64,000 bases of DNA from an uncultured Opitutales bacterium. GTDB taxonomy: Bacteria > Verrucomicrobiota > Verrucomicrobiia > Opitutales > Intestinicryptomonadaceae. Where the stretch lies: NCBI GenBank assembly GCA_934613645.1, contig CAKTTC010000004.1:124001-188000 (forward strand), read 5' to 3'. Made by a program: the position numbers and the translations under genes. The notes beneath the pieces were generated by a model. The model searched no databases. It had not been told where the DNA came from and saw only the letters and a list, made by a program, of their open reading frames with translations. Below, in pieces: positions 34,001-41,602 of the stretch (the stretch's first letter is position 1; the number at the start of each line of letters is the position of its first letter).

Positions 34001-34713
34001 CCGAAATGTTCGAGCAGCTCAAGGCGGTTGCGCGTCCGAAAATCCGCGCGGGCATTTTCACAGCCCGCAGCGAAAACTCGGCAATCGCGCTCTTCGACGA
34101 AAACGGCGCGGAAATCGAGCGTTTCTTCTTCGCGCGCGACCAAAAACCCGACGCTGCGGGCGAGTGCGTTTCCGTAGCCGACTACGTTGCCGACTTCGAC
34201 TCCCCCGCCGCAGATTTTGCGGGCGTGTATGTTGCCACTGTCGGCAACGAGGCCGCCGAGTGGGCGCGCGGGTTTGCCGAAAACGGCGACGACTACCGCG
34301 CCATAATAGCGGGCGCGCTTTCCGACTGCGCCGCAGAGGCGGTTTCGGAATACGTCAGGGCGCGCGTGTTCAAAATGCGCGCGCATAAGCACGATTGTGC
34401 GTGTCCGGCGTGCGCCGAGCAGAGCAAAAACAACGGCATTTGTGTGGCGTGCGGGTATGCGTCGTTCCCCGACCACTCGCAGAAGGCAAAGTTCGAAAAG
34501 CTGCTTTCGGCGAAATCGGAAACGGGCGTGGAGTTTACGTCGTCGTTCATGATGAAGCCGACGGCGAGCGTGGCGGCGGTCTGGATTGCCGACTGCAACG
34601 CCAAATACGTTTCGCCCTCAATCACGCGCGAACAGCTTGAAGACTTGGCGCAAAGGCAGGGCAAAACGGCTGCGGAGCTTGAAAAATATATGTCGGTAAA
34701 GCCGATTGACTGA
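31066..34713 (+). CDS. metH: Cobalamin-dependent methionine synthase
   Basis: 1215-residue MetH with all four modules in one chain: homocysteine domain with zinc ligands Cys255 (GLNC), Cys320 and Cys321 (GGCCGTTPAH); folate domain beginning AFVGERTNVMGSPAFRKM; cobalamin domain with DVHDIGKNIV, His766 being the lower cobalt ligand; and a SAM activation domain from about residue 930 (FMPWHVFFKTWGVRG). In the activation domain the RxxxGY motif reads CVACGYASFPDHS, so the SAM-binding Arg is Cys1126, and Cys1111, 1113, 1116, 1126 and 1129 cluster. It is one base after hprK, and six bases before rodA. Confidence 0.95.
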   Translation: MAEISKSGARLRSLLERRIVFLDGGMGTLIQRCGLTEADFRRGDAELEKSAHELAGNNDLLNVSRPDVIEKIHLDYYLAGADIVTTNTFALTSIAQADYGISDRLLDVLNRRAVEIAKSAADKAAQITGRDRSEMFVAASIGPMNKAASIACDVEDASKRAVYFDELARAYGAQMKSLFEAGADLFLLETSIDTLNVKAAIYAYLSLVEETGVKIPISISMTVSDASGRILSGQTIGAFYASIRHADPLFVGLNCSLGAEKMRPYIEEFDRLAECFTHCYPNAGMPNPLSEFGYDQLPEDTARYLGEYAADGLLNVAGGCCGTTPAHIKAVVEKCRNFAPRKPRAKSENMTVAGLEVFELPRDNAPFAFVGERTNVMGSPAFRKMIKENRFSDALSVARNQVENGANLIDVNFDEGMLDSAACMKKFLNLAEADPEIARVPIMIDSSDWNTIVEGLKCVQGKCVVNSISLKEGEEKFLAHARELKKFGAAAIVMAFDENGQASTFQTRVSVCQRAYKLLTERAKFPPEDIIFDANVLTVATGMPEHNSYAIDFINAVREIKRTCPLARTSAGVSNISFALRGNNPVREAMHSVFLYHARRAGLDMGIVNAGMLAPFDDIDPKLRDAVEAVILNSSPDATENLLAIAQSFKPEAGAPKEHHSQWDDLSWQQKLETAFVKGLDDKAEELALHFYGELGSAIEVIEHPLMDAMKKVGELFGAGKMFLPQVVKSARVMKRAVAALEPYMSASAPRKGAKVVIATVKGDVHDIGKNIVSVVLSCNGFRVVDLGVMVEPERILEAAKDADIVGLSGLITPSLEEMANVVSLFEREGMKVPILVGGATTSSLHTAVKLAPLYSGIVQRVGDASLMSGVCNGLLGESAKAYKLRVLAEQNKLRDGFEHDRAEKSAEILPYAQACAKKHKTTRAEVREAPFVGVRTLEIKLADAEDFMPWHVFFKTWGVRGNKAPTADSDDAFFRDAAEMFEQLKAVARPKIRAGIFTARSENSAIALFDENGAEIERFFFARDQKPDAAGECVSVADYVADFDSPAADFAGVYVATVGNEAAEWARGFAENGDDYRAIIAGALSDCAAEAVSEYVRARVFKMRAHKHDCACPACAEQSKNNGICVACGYASFPDHSQKAKFEKLLSAKSETGVEFTSSFMMKPTASVAAVWIADCNAKYVSPSITREQLEDLAQRQGKTAAELEKYMSVKPID

Positions 34714-34718
34714 TTGCA

Positions 34719-36005
34719 ATGAAGATTGTAGACGACACTCTCGCGCGAATAGTCGGACGCAGAAGGAATCCGTCCGACTACCTCATTCCCGCGTGCATGG
34801 TGTTGTTGCTGTTCATAGGCGTGGCGTTCATATATTCGTCGCAAAGCTACATTTCCGACGATGTTCCCGTTATGCGCCAGTTCTGGGTAAAGCAGCTTAT
34901 ATACTACTTTGCAATAGGTCTGCCCGTGTATTTGGCGTTGGCGTATGTCGATTACAAATGGCTGTTTCAAAACGCCCATTTGATTTATTTCGCGACAATG
35001 CTGTTGCTGTTGCCGCTTGTGCTCAAGGAGGTTTTTTCAATTCCCGTGCCGTTTGTGGAGTCGCGCTACAACGCAACGCGCTGGATAAATTTGGGGCTGT
35101 TTTCCATTCAGCCTTCGGAAATTGCGAAAATCGGCACGTGCATAATGCTTGCGTCGATGTTGTCTACGGGCAAACTAATTCCGTTCAGAGAAAACATTTT
35201 GTTTTGGATAAAGCTTGCTTTAGTCTTTGCAATGCCTATATTTCTCATATTTTTACAACCCGATTTGGGTTCGTCATTGGTATTTTTCCCGATGTTGTTT
35301 TCAATGCTTTACATATCCGAATTGCCGTATAGGTTCTTCCTGACGATAATCGCCGTTTTCGCGATTGTCGTGGGGGCGGTTGCCGCCGACATAACCGGAT
35401 ACTACTACTTTTTGCAGGACAACAACATTACCGCCCGCGAAGCCGCGAGCCAAAACGCCTACGGTTCTTCTTCCGCCTGGAATCTTCCCATGAAAGACTA
35501 CCAGCGCAACAGAATTCTGGCTTTCGTCCGTCCCGATTCCGTTGACAAAAACGGGACGGAGGTAACGTGGAACCAACGGCAAAGCCTGATTTCGGTAGGC
35601 TCGGGCGGATTTTTCGGCAAGGGCTTCACCGAGGGAACTCAGGCAAAACTCGGTTATCTGCCGTCGAGTGTGGCGTATAACGATTTTATTTTTTCGGTCG
35701 TCGCGGAGGAAAGCGGTTTTCTCGGCGGCGCGCTCGTCATCATTCTGTTGGCGTGCGTGGTGGCATACGGCTGTGTGAGAGCCGCCCAGGTCTCGAGGGA
35801 CAAATTCGGGCAGTTCTTGTGCATCGGCATTGCCGCCATTCTGATGACTCACTCTTTTATCAACGTGGGAATGACCATAGGCATTATGCCTATCACGGGG
35901 CTCCCATTGCCAATGTTAAGTTATGGCGGAACTTTTGTGCTGACGTGTTGTATCCTTTTGGGAATCGTTCAAAGCGTTTTCCGACACAGACGGGAGTATG
36001 CGTAG
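34719..36005 (+). CDS. rodA: Rod-shape peptidoglycan polymerase RodA
   Basis: 428-residue SEDS-family glycosyltransferase with about ten membrane segments. Recognisable parts are [39 protein letters not shown], the [24 protein letters not shown] segment, and [26 protein letters not shown] near the end. RodA is preferred to FtsW because of the [15 protein letters not shown] region and the lack of neighbouring division genes, but no mre genes are adjacent. It contains a longer loop after LLPLV than E. coli RodA. Rng follows with an 8-base overlap. Confidence 0.93.
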   Translation: MKIVDDTLARIVGRRRNPSDYLIPACMVLLLFIGVAFIYSSQSYISDDVPVMRQFWVKQLIYYFAIGLPVYLALAYVDYKWLFQNAHLIYFATMLLLLPLVLKEVFSIPVPFVESRYNATRWINLGLFSIQPSEIAKIGTCIMLASMLSTGKLIPFRENILFWIKLALVFAMPIFLIFLQPDLGSSLVFFPMLFSMLYISELPYRFFLTIIAVFAIVVGAVAADITGYYYFLQDNNITAREAASQNAYGSSSAWNLPMKDYQRNRILAFVRPDSVDKNGTEVTWNQRQSLISVGSGGFFGKGFTEGTQAKLGYLPSSVAYNDFIFSVVAEESGFLGGALVIILLACVVAYGCVRAAQVSRDKFGQFLCIGIAAILMTHSFINVGMTIGIMPITGLPLPMLSYGGTFVLTCCILLGIVQSVFRHRREYA

Positions 36006-37776
36006 CGCGGGTTTCGTCCGAAATAGGTGCGAAACAATGAAACAGGAAAAACAAGACAATTCTTTAAACGAAATAGACATATCGCTTACAAAACGCCCGC
36101 CGGAGCAGGTTGTTGAACCCATTCCCGAAGAGCAGTTGCATCTGGAGGCGAAGCTGCGCGCAAAAAAGCGTCCGTTCTTGGAGAAAATTCTCCGCATGCT
36201 CAAACGCGAGGACGCCCCCTACAGGGAAATTGTAATCAACGTAGAACCCTTCGAAACCCGCGTGGCGTTGCTTGAAGACGGCGTAATGCAGAAGTTCGAA
36301 ATCGAACGCGTCGGCGACGAAAGCATGGTAAGCGCAATCTTCAAGGGCAAAATCCAGAATCTCGAGCCGGGACTGAAGGCTGCGTTTGTGGACATCGGGC
36401 AGCAGAAAAACGCGTTCCTGCACTATTGGGACATCTTCCCTTCGTCCACCACCGACAACTCCTACGAGGTTGTCCGCGAAAATCGCAGCAAGGAGCAGAA
36501 AAAGAACGCAACCCAGAAGTTCTCAATCAAGGACATTCCCGAAAAGTTCCCCATCGGCACCGAGATTATCGTCCAGATTACGAAGACGCAAATCGGCACG
36601 AAAGGCCCGAGAATCACGACAAACATTGCAATCCCGGGCCGCTATCTCGTTCTTATGCCGTATGCGGGGCAATGCGGAATCTCCAGAAAAATCGAGGACA
36701 AAAAAGAGCGCGACAGAATCAAGAAAATTCTGCGCTCAATGAAAATCCCCGAGGGCATGGGCGTGATTGTCCGCACCGCGGGACAGGGCAAACGCTGGAC
36801 GTATTTCGTCCGCGACCTGAGCATGCTGTTGAACGTCTGGAAGAAAATACAGCAGCGCATTGAATCGACGCCCGCGCCCGCGATGATATACAAAGAACCC
36901 GACCTCATAGAGCGCACCGTCCGCGACTTCCTCACCGAGCAGACCGACAGAATACTCATCGACAGCCGCGAGCACTACGAACGCATTATGCGCTCGGTCT
37001 CGGAAATCTCGCGCCGCGCCAGAAACAAAATCCAGCTCTTCAAGGAAAACATTCCGATTTTCGAACGCTACAACATAGAACGCCAGATTGCCCAGACTTT
37101 CCAGCGTCGCGTTCCGCTCCCGTCGGGAGGGGAAATCGTCATCGACGAAACCGAGGCGTTGGTTGCAATCGACGTCAACACGGGTTCGCACAAGGGCAAG
37201 GACGCCGACGGCAAGGACTTCATCTTGCAGGCAAATCTCGAGGCCGTTACCGAAGCCGCGCGCCAAGTGCGTTTGCGCAACCTCGGCGGGTTGGTCATCA
37301 TCGACACAATCGACATGAAAAACCGCAAGGACAGGCAGGCGGTCTACAAACGCCTCAAGGAGGAAATGGAAAAGGACAAGGCAAAAAGTCAGGTTCTCCC
37401 CATTTCGCAGCTCGGCATTATGCAGATGACACGCCAACGCCACGCGCAAAGCAACGCAAGCGGAATCTACACAACGTGCCCGTATTGCGGCGGCAAGGGC
37501 ATTGTGAAATCGGCGCGCACGATGAGCGCGGAAATACAGCGAAAGATTGTGTTTGCGTGCAGGAATTTGAGGGCGGCGGGCAACGATAAAAACGAACTTG
37601 CTTTGGTTGTTATGCTCCACCCCGACAATTTGCAGCGGCTACAGAACGACGACTACGAGCATTTGCGCAACTTGGAAAAGGCGTATAATTTGAAGTTGAC
37701 GTTTAGGGCTGACCCGTCTTACCACTTGGAGAATTTCAGGATACAGGACGCGATATCGGGCAAGATTCTCAAATAA
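35998..37776 (+). CDS. rng: Ribonuclease G/E family
   Basis: 592-residue endoribonuclease. It has the S1-type RNA-binding region ([29 protein letters not shown]), the sensor/5'-end domain, the DNase I-like catalytic region with [12 protein letters not shown] and [20 protein letters not shown] (the catalytic Asp residues), and the zinc-link CPYCGGKG. RNase G/E is Rng-length without the long RNase E scaffold, though an N-terminal basic extension of about 70 residues is present. A second ATG at 36037 is an alternative start. A repeat block begins one base after the stop. Confidence 0.93.
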   Translation: MRSAGFVRNRCETMKQEKQDNSLNEIDISLTKRPPEQVVEPIPEEQLHLEAKLRAKKRPFLEKILRMLKREDAPYREIVINVEPFETRVALLEDGVMQKFEIERVGDESMVSAIFKGKIQNLEPGLKAAFVDIGQQKNAFLHYWDIFPSSTTDNSYEVVRENRSKEQKKNATQKFSIKDIPEKFPIGTEIIVQITKTQIGTKGPRITTNIAIPGRYLVLMPYAGQCGISRKIEDKKERDRIKKILRSMKIPEGMGVIVRTAGQGKRWTYFVRDLSMLLNVWKKIQQRIESTPAPAMIYKEPDLIERTVRDFLTEQTDRILIDSREHYERIMRSVSEISRRARNKIQLFKENIPIFERYNIERQIAQTFQRRVPLPSGGEIVIDETEALVAIDVNTGSHKGKDADGKDFILQANLEAVTEAARQVRLRNLGGLVIIDTIDMKNRKDRQAVYKRLKEEMEKDKAKSQVLPISQLGIMQMTRQRHAQSNASGIYTTCPYCGGKGIVKSARTMSAEIQRKIVFACRNLRAAGNDKNELALVVMLHPDNLQRLQNDDYEHLRNLEKAYNLKLTFRADPSYHLENFRIQDAISGKILK

Positions 37777-37925
37777 AACGCGTGGAGAACGCGTGAAATC
37801 ACGTTTTATACTGCGTTTCGCGAAACAATCGGCAGTGGGGCAGTAGGTTAACTACAGCCGCCACCGCCTCAATTTCGCAAAGCCTTGTCTAAAACGCAAT
37901 TTGTATTCGCTCGCACGGCGGTGCT
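37777..37925 (+). repeat. Repeat module D, copy 2
   Basis: Begins AACGCGTGGAGAACGCGTGAAA directly after the rng stop, as copy 1 does in the end of clpP. TACTGCGTTT and AAAGCCTTGTCT are shared with copy 1; the centre is a palindrome around GGTTAAC (GGCAGTGG... / ...CCACCGCC) different from copy 1. Confidence 0.8.
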
Positions 37926-38067
37926 CGGCTCACCCCTGCGGGGTAATTGCTACGCAATTATACTTCCCAAAAGCTTGCCTTCGGCAACTTTTGTGATGAC
38001 GCGTTCTCAAGAGTCAATGACTTTAATGAATAAGTAAAGCTGAATTGACTGAAGCAAATGTTGCTTT

Positions 38068-38134
38068 ACTTTAATCAATAAACAAAGGCGTATTGCCTGC
38101 GGCAATCGCCGCCGCTTTAGGAAACGTAAAAAAC
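38068..38134 (+). repeat. Family A hairpin repeat, copy 6
   Basis: ACTTTAATCAATAAACAAAG start, inner palindrome ATTGCC-TGC-GGCAAT within GGCG...CGCC, tail TTTAGGAAACGTAAAAAAC. Confidence 0.88.
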
Positions 38135-38141
38135 CTGCGCA

Positions 38142-38190
38142 AAAATTTTCAAAGCCTTGTCTGAAGCTCAATTTTATGCGTTTTTTCGTG
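38142..38190 (+). repeat. Half of repeat module D
   Basis: Bases 38150-38185 equal 7443-7478 over 36 positions, but the left arm is missing. As at 7.4 kb, a family A unit follows immediately, so D-right-arm plus A is itself a repeated composite. Confidence 0.85.
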
Positions 38191-38194
38191 CATA

Positions 38195-38263
38195 ACTTTA
38201 ACAAATAGACAAAGCGGAATTGAATGAAATTCAATCCGCTTCGTTTTAGGAAAGTTAAAAAAC
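38195..38263 (+). repeat. Family A hairpin repeat, copy 7
   Basis: Inner palindrome ATTGAAT-GAA-ATTCAAT, same as copy 5, within AAAGCGG and CCGCTTCG; tail TTTTAGGAAAGTTAAAAAAC. Confidence 0.88.
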
Positions 38264-38315
38264 CATCGCAACAAAAACGTGAAGCCTTGCCTAAAACTAC
38301 GTTTGACGCGTTCTC

Positions 38316-38404
38316 AAGGGGCGAAGCCCCTTGACCTCCGCCGCTTTACGGCGGTCTGTGTTATTCGGCGTAGCTAACCGCTACGCCTTTTCTGTTTGTA
38401 TTCG
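38316..38404 (-). repeat. Repeat module B, copy 2
   Basis: Inverted relative of 21031-21120. The three stems persist with changed bases: GGGGC-GAA-GCCCC, CCGCCG-CTTTA-CGGCGG and GGCGTAGC-TAACC-GCTACGCC. Confidence 0.82.
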
Positions 38405-38438
38405 CATTGAACAAAGTTCAATAGCTTGCGTATTCTAA

Positions 38439-38510
38439 ACTTTACTTCAAGAAATAATCAAAGGCGAACGGGCTTTGCCCGCCGCCGCCACTTTAGAAAT
38501 AATAAAAAAC
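38439..38510 (+). repeat. Family A hairpin repeat, copy 8
   Basis: Inner palindrome ACGGGC-TTT-GCCCGC, the most GC-rich version; tail CCACTTTAGAAATAATAAAA. Its last two bases are the first two of copy 9. Confidence 0.82.
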
Positions 38511-38569
38511 TTTAATAAATAGACAAAGCGGAATTGGCTATGCCAATCCGCGCCACTTTAAGTTAAAAA
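38509..38569 (+). repeat. Family A hairpin repeat, copy 9
   Basis: Fused head to tail to copy 8 (AAAAAACTTTAA junction). Inner palindrome ATTGGC-TAT-GCCAAT; shortened tail ACTTTAAGTTAAAAAG. Confidence 0.85.
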
Positions 38570-38690
38570 GCGCGAGGCTCGAGGCAGGACATTAAACTTT
38601 AGCGCGCTTCTATCGTCGCTATGCTCTTGGCTTCGCCAATTCAAGGTGGGATAGTGCTTGAGCACAGACCACCCGAATAAACCAAGTCCT
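38565..38690 (-). repeat. Repeat module E-related segment
   Basis: AAAAAGCGCGAGGCTCGAGG is the inverted relative of 20836-20857. About 42 bases from 38603 to 38644 match 44030-44075 in inverted orientation, including GCATAGCGACGATAG-type sequence. Confidence 0.75.
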
Positions 38691-38691
38691 G

Positions 38692-38756
38692 CTCGAGAGC
38701 GTTTGCTTCGACGAGTTTTTTAAATCAAAAAGCGGAACGTTCGTTCCGCTTTATCT
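38692..38756 (-). repeat. Repeat module C, copy 2
   Basis: Inverted relative of 20534-20600: GCTCGAGAGCGTTTGCTTCG, ACGAGTTTTTTAAATC, then hairpin AAAGCGGAAC-GTTC-GTTCCGCTTT. Confidence 0.82.
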
Positions 38757-38768
38757 GTAAAGCAAAAA

Positions 38769-38835
38769 ACTTTAACCAGAAAGCAAAGCGGCATTGGCTA
38801 TGCCAATCCGCGCCGCTTTAGGAAAGTCAAAAAAC
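38769..38835 (+). repeat. Family A hairpin repeat, copy 10
   Basis: Inner palindrome ATTGGC-TAT-GCCAAT, tail GCTTTAGGAAAGTCAAAAAA. It ends eight bases before the stop codon of the minus-strand HAD gene. Confidence 0.88.
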
Positions 38836-38842
38836 GCGCTTT

Positions 38843-39862
38843 TTAAAAGAGTTCTTTGTCGGCGGGGGGAAGAGAATTGTGGGTGAATTTGTGGACGTGG
38901 GTGGGGGCTTTGCCGACTTTTGTTTCTACGGCGTCGGTGTGCTCTTTTACAATGCGGTCGCAGATTTTCTTGACGTGCATTTTAAGCCACGCCGATGTGC
39001 TTGAGGCGCGCGAATAGACGTTCGGCCCGTAGGCGTCGATTCTGCCGCTTTCAAGGAGGAAGTCGTTCTGCTCGAACTCGAGGTCGTTGGAGGGGCTGTA
39101 TACGGCGAACGCCTTGCCGCCGCTTTTGCGGACAACCGAGAAAACGGGAACGTCGCTCGGGCCGTCGGCAATGTAAATCATGTTGCGAATCGGAATGCGT
39201 CGGTCTTTTTCGCGTATGTTGGCGTTTACGCTGATTTCGGGGTTGACGTTTGAGCCTTTGTTGATTTCGAAAATGAAGCGCGTTTTGATTGTGTTGTCTA
39301 CAATCATGCCAATCTGGTTGATTTGCGTGGATAGCGATTGGAAGTCGAACTCGGGCTGCGTTGAGAAATACGGGGGCATGGGCTCTTCCACAAATTCGCA
39401 GCCGAAAATTCCGTCGGTGTGCGGGGCAATTTTCGAGCCTTTTATCATCTCGGCAAGCCCCGTGCTTACTATGTAGTGCTCAAGCTTTATGTCGAGCGAC
39501 CTGTATGCGGGGCTTGATTCCGGAATGGCGCGCAGCTCGTCGAAGAAGTCGGGCAGGCCTTCGCAGAAGACGAGCTTTCCGCCCAGTTCGCGCAGCTTGG
39601 CGTTGCTAAGCCCCGCCATTTTGCCGTTTTTTACGAAGCTTAGCAGATGGTTTAGATAGACGCTTTCGGGCGAAACGCGCACGCCCTTTTTTGCGTAGAT
39701 TTCGGGAAGCATATTTACTTCCTTCCAGAAAAGAGCCTCGTCAACGCCGTATTCCTCGAATATGGGCGACTGCATATAGCCGTCGATTAGCGTTTTGTCG
39801 AAGTCCCAAATGCAGGCAATTACGTTGCTTGAGTAGAGTGAATTTTCGTTATCTTCCGCCAT
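38843..39862 (-). CDS. HAD-superfamily hydrolase, phosphoserine-phosphatase-like
   Basis: 339-residue haloacid dehalogenase-like protein. Motif [18 protein letters not shown] supplies the nucleophile Asp and the DxDxT pattern; [13 protein letters not shown] gives motif II (Ser/Thr); [20 protein letters not shown] gives the motif III/IV acidic pair (GPSDVP). These proteins remove phosphate from small metabolites; the substrate is not readable. ATG at 39862 ([12 protein letters not shown]) is chosen; M at 39907 is possible. It is divergent from the AAA+ regulator gene 74 bases away. Confidence 0.85.
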   Translation of the reverse strand: MAEDNENSLYSSNVIACIWDFDKTLIDGYMQSPIFEEYGVDEALFWKEVNMLPEIYAKKGVRVSPESVYLNHLLSFVKNGKMAGLSNAKLRELGGKLVFCEGLPDFFDELRAIPESSPAYRSLDIKLEHYIVSTGLAEMIKGSKIAPHTDGIFGCEFVEEPMPPYFSTQPEFDFQSLSTQINQIGMIVDNTIKTRFIFEINKGSNVNPEISVNANIREKDRRIPIRNMIYIADGPSDVPVFSVVRKSGGKAFAVYSPSNDLEFEQNDFLLESGRIDAYGPNVYSRASSTSAWLKMHVKKICDRIVKEHTDAVETKVGKAPTHVHKFTHNSLPPADKELF

Positions 39863-39935
39863 TTGAAAAAGATATTCAAAAATAATTTCGACAAATGCAA
39901 GATTCATCGTAAACTCACACGCGATTTTTTTTGAA

Positions 39936-41507
39936 ATGGCAGGTGCAAACGCAGACGCTTCCGAAAGACCGAACCCCGCAAAACAGCGGGGGCGCGGCTC
40001 GTATGTGTCGATTCTGCGCGACGCAAGCCGCATTGTAAAGGAAACCAAAAACGTTTCAATTCTGCTTAAAAAGGTGCTCGACGTGCTCTCGCTTTGCGCC
40101 GAGTTGGAGCACGTTTCAGTCACGCTTTGCAGCGGCGATTTCCTTGTAATAAGGGCGTCGCACGGGCTTACGCAGGACGAAAGCAGGCGCGGCATCTACC
40201 GCATCGGCGAGGGCGTTACGGGCAAAGTTGCGCAGACGGGCAAGCCCGCCCTGATTGAGGACATCTCTCAAAGCCACGACTTCCTCAACAAAACCGAAAG
40301 CCGCAGCGAGTTCGCGGGAACGGCGTTTATCTGCGTTCCAATCGTCAACGCGCGGCGGGTTATAGGCACGCTTTCGGCAGACTGCGGCAATTCGGATAAG
40401 GCGGTTTTGCGCAAAAATCTTCTGCTGCTCGAAACCGTTTCAAACATCATTTCCGATTCCGTCGCAGTTCTGTTTTTCGAAATGGAGGAGGGCGAAAAAC
40501 TCCACGCCGAAAACAAGATTTTGCGCGACAAAGTTGACATAGCTTTGCGCCCGCAAAACGCGATAGGCTCAAGCTCGGCAATGCTGAAAGTCTACGAGCA
40601 AATCGCCACCGCGTGCGATTCCGACGCCCACGTTCTCATTCGCGGCGAACCGGGGTCGGGCAAGGATTTTGCAATGCGCATAATTGCAAATTCGCCCAAG
40701 TGGCGCAACCGCCCGCTCGAAATTCTGGACTGTTCCACCATGCAGGATTCGCTCATCGACGCGGAACTTTTCGGCTCTTACCCCTCCAAAAAAGGGCTTG
40801 TCGAGACGGCCGAAGACGGCATTGTGTATCTCGACGCCATGGGGCTTATCGGGCAGGCGTTGCAGCTGAAGCTGCTTAAATATCTTTCCGACAAAACCTA
40901 CTGCCGCGCCAACGACTCCGAAACGCGCACGGGGCGCGCGCGCATTATAGCGTCGACTTCGGGCAACCTCGAAACGCGAATGAAAGACGGAATCATCAGG
41001 CAGGATTTCTACTACCAGATGTCGCTTTGCACGATTATGATTCCGCCGCTGCGCCAACGTCGCCGCGACATTCCCGCGCTTGCGAAATTCTTCATGCAAA
41101 AACACGCGCATTTGCACGAAAAGAAAATTGTTTCAATCAATCCCACGGCGATGAACATGATGCGCGCCTACCACTGGCCGACGAACGTGCGCGAGCTTGA
41201 AAACTGCATGGAGCGCGCGGTGATAATTTCGGCGGGGCAGAGCATTTCGCCGTCCGACCTGCCGCCGTCGCTGCAGACGGCGCAATCCACGAACACGTCG
41301 CCTTTCGCCGACAGCGAGACCGCCGACTTCAAAAAACTCGTCGAGGATTTCGAGCGCGACATAATAGTGGAGGCGCTCACTTCGAAAAACGGCAACGCGG
41401 CCGCCGCGGCGCGCAGGCTTTCGGTTTCGCGCAGAATTTTGAACTACAAAATCGACAAGCTCAACATAGCAACAAAGTCGTTCAAAGTTCAAAAAAATAA
41501 AAAATAA
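39936..41507 (+). CDS. GAF-AAA+-HTH regulator related to sigma-54 activators, lacking GAFTGA
   Basis: 523-residue NifA-like architecture: GAF domain about 28-185 ([20 protein letters not shown]), AAA+ domain about 205-440 with Walker A GEPGSGKD (Lys243), and a Fis-type HTH at the end ([25 protein letters not shown]). Departures from the family: between ELFG (277-280) and the Walker B strand only SYPSKKG remains, so the GAFTGA loop is gone; Walker B reads YLDAM (Asp300, Ala301 for Glu); and the arginine-finger segment reads IRQDFYYQM, Gln for the second Arg. It probably does not remodel sigma-54 holoenzyme in the standard way. Confidence 0.88.
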   Translation: MAGANADASERPNPAKQRGRGSYVSILRDASRIVKETKNVSILLKKVLDVLSLCAELEHVSVTLCSGDFLVIRASHGLTQDESRRGIYRIGEGVTGKVAQTGKPALIEDISQSHDFLNKTESRSEFAGTAFICVPIVNARRVIGTLSADCGNSDKAVLRKNLLLLETVSNIISDSVAVLFFEMEEGEKLHAENKILRDKVDIALRPQNAIGSSSAMLKVYEQIATACDSDAHVLIRGEPGSGKDFAMRIIANSPKWRNRPLEILDCSTMQDSLIDAELFGSYPSKKGLVETAEDGIVYLDAMGLIGQALQLKLLKYLSDKTYCRANDSETRTGRARIIASTSGNLETRMKDGIIRQDFYYQMSLCTIMIPPLRQRRRDIPALAKFFMQKHAHLHEKKIVSINPTAMNMMRAYHWPTNVRELENCMERAVIISAGQSISPSDLPPSLQTAQSTNTSPFADSETADFKKLVEDFERDIIVEALTSKNGNAAAAARRLSVSRRILNYKIDKLNIATKSFKVQKNKK

Positions 41508-41564
41508 CAAAAATAGATTCGGATTCCAAATATTTCGTTTTGTCCGAAAATATCAAATGTTGAT

Positions 41565-41593
41565 TTGACGCTTCGCGCCGCGCCGCATACTAT
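41565..41593 (+). promoter_or_regulatory. Strong-looking promoter of the tail-fibre-like gene
   Basis: TTGACG, a 17-base gap and TACTAT, with the -10 ending nine bases before the ATG at 41603. The expected transcript is nearly leaderless. Confidence 0.6.
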
Positions 41594-41602
41594 GGCGGCG
41601 TT

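Larger units (their letters stand above)
37777..38842. other. Large repeat-filled convergent intergenic region
   Basis: 1066 bases between rng and the HAD gene. I see D, A, a D half, A, B (inverted), A, A, E/C (inverted) and A modules, plus short palindromes such as GCTCACCCCTGCGGGGTAATT and AATTGCTACGCAATT. No coding gene is supported: the short frames read through repeats. Confidence 0.8.

Noticed and set aside
38007..38234. 75-codon minus frame inside the repeat block
   Set aside because: Coding would follow only repeated A and D modules; no gene-like context.
37777..38842. CRISPR array
   Set aside because: Repeats are unevenly spaced, in both orientations, with variable hairpin interiors, and there are no equal-length spacers or cas genes.
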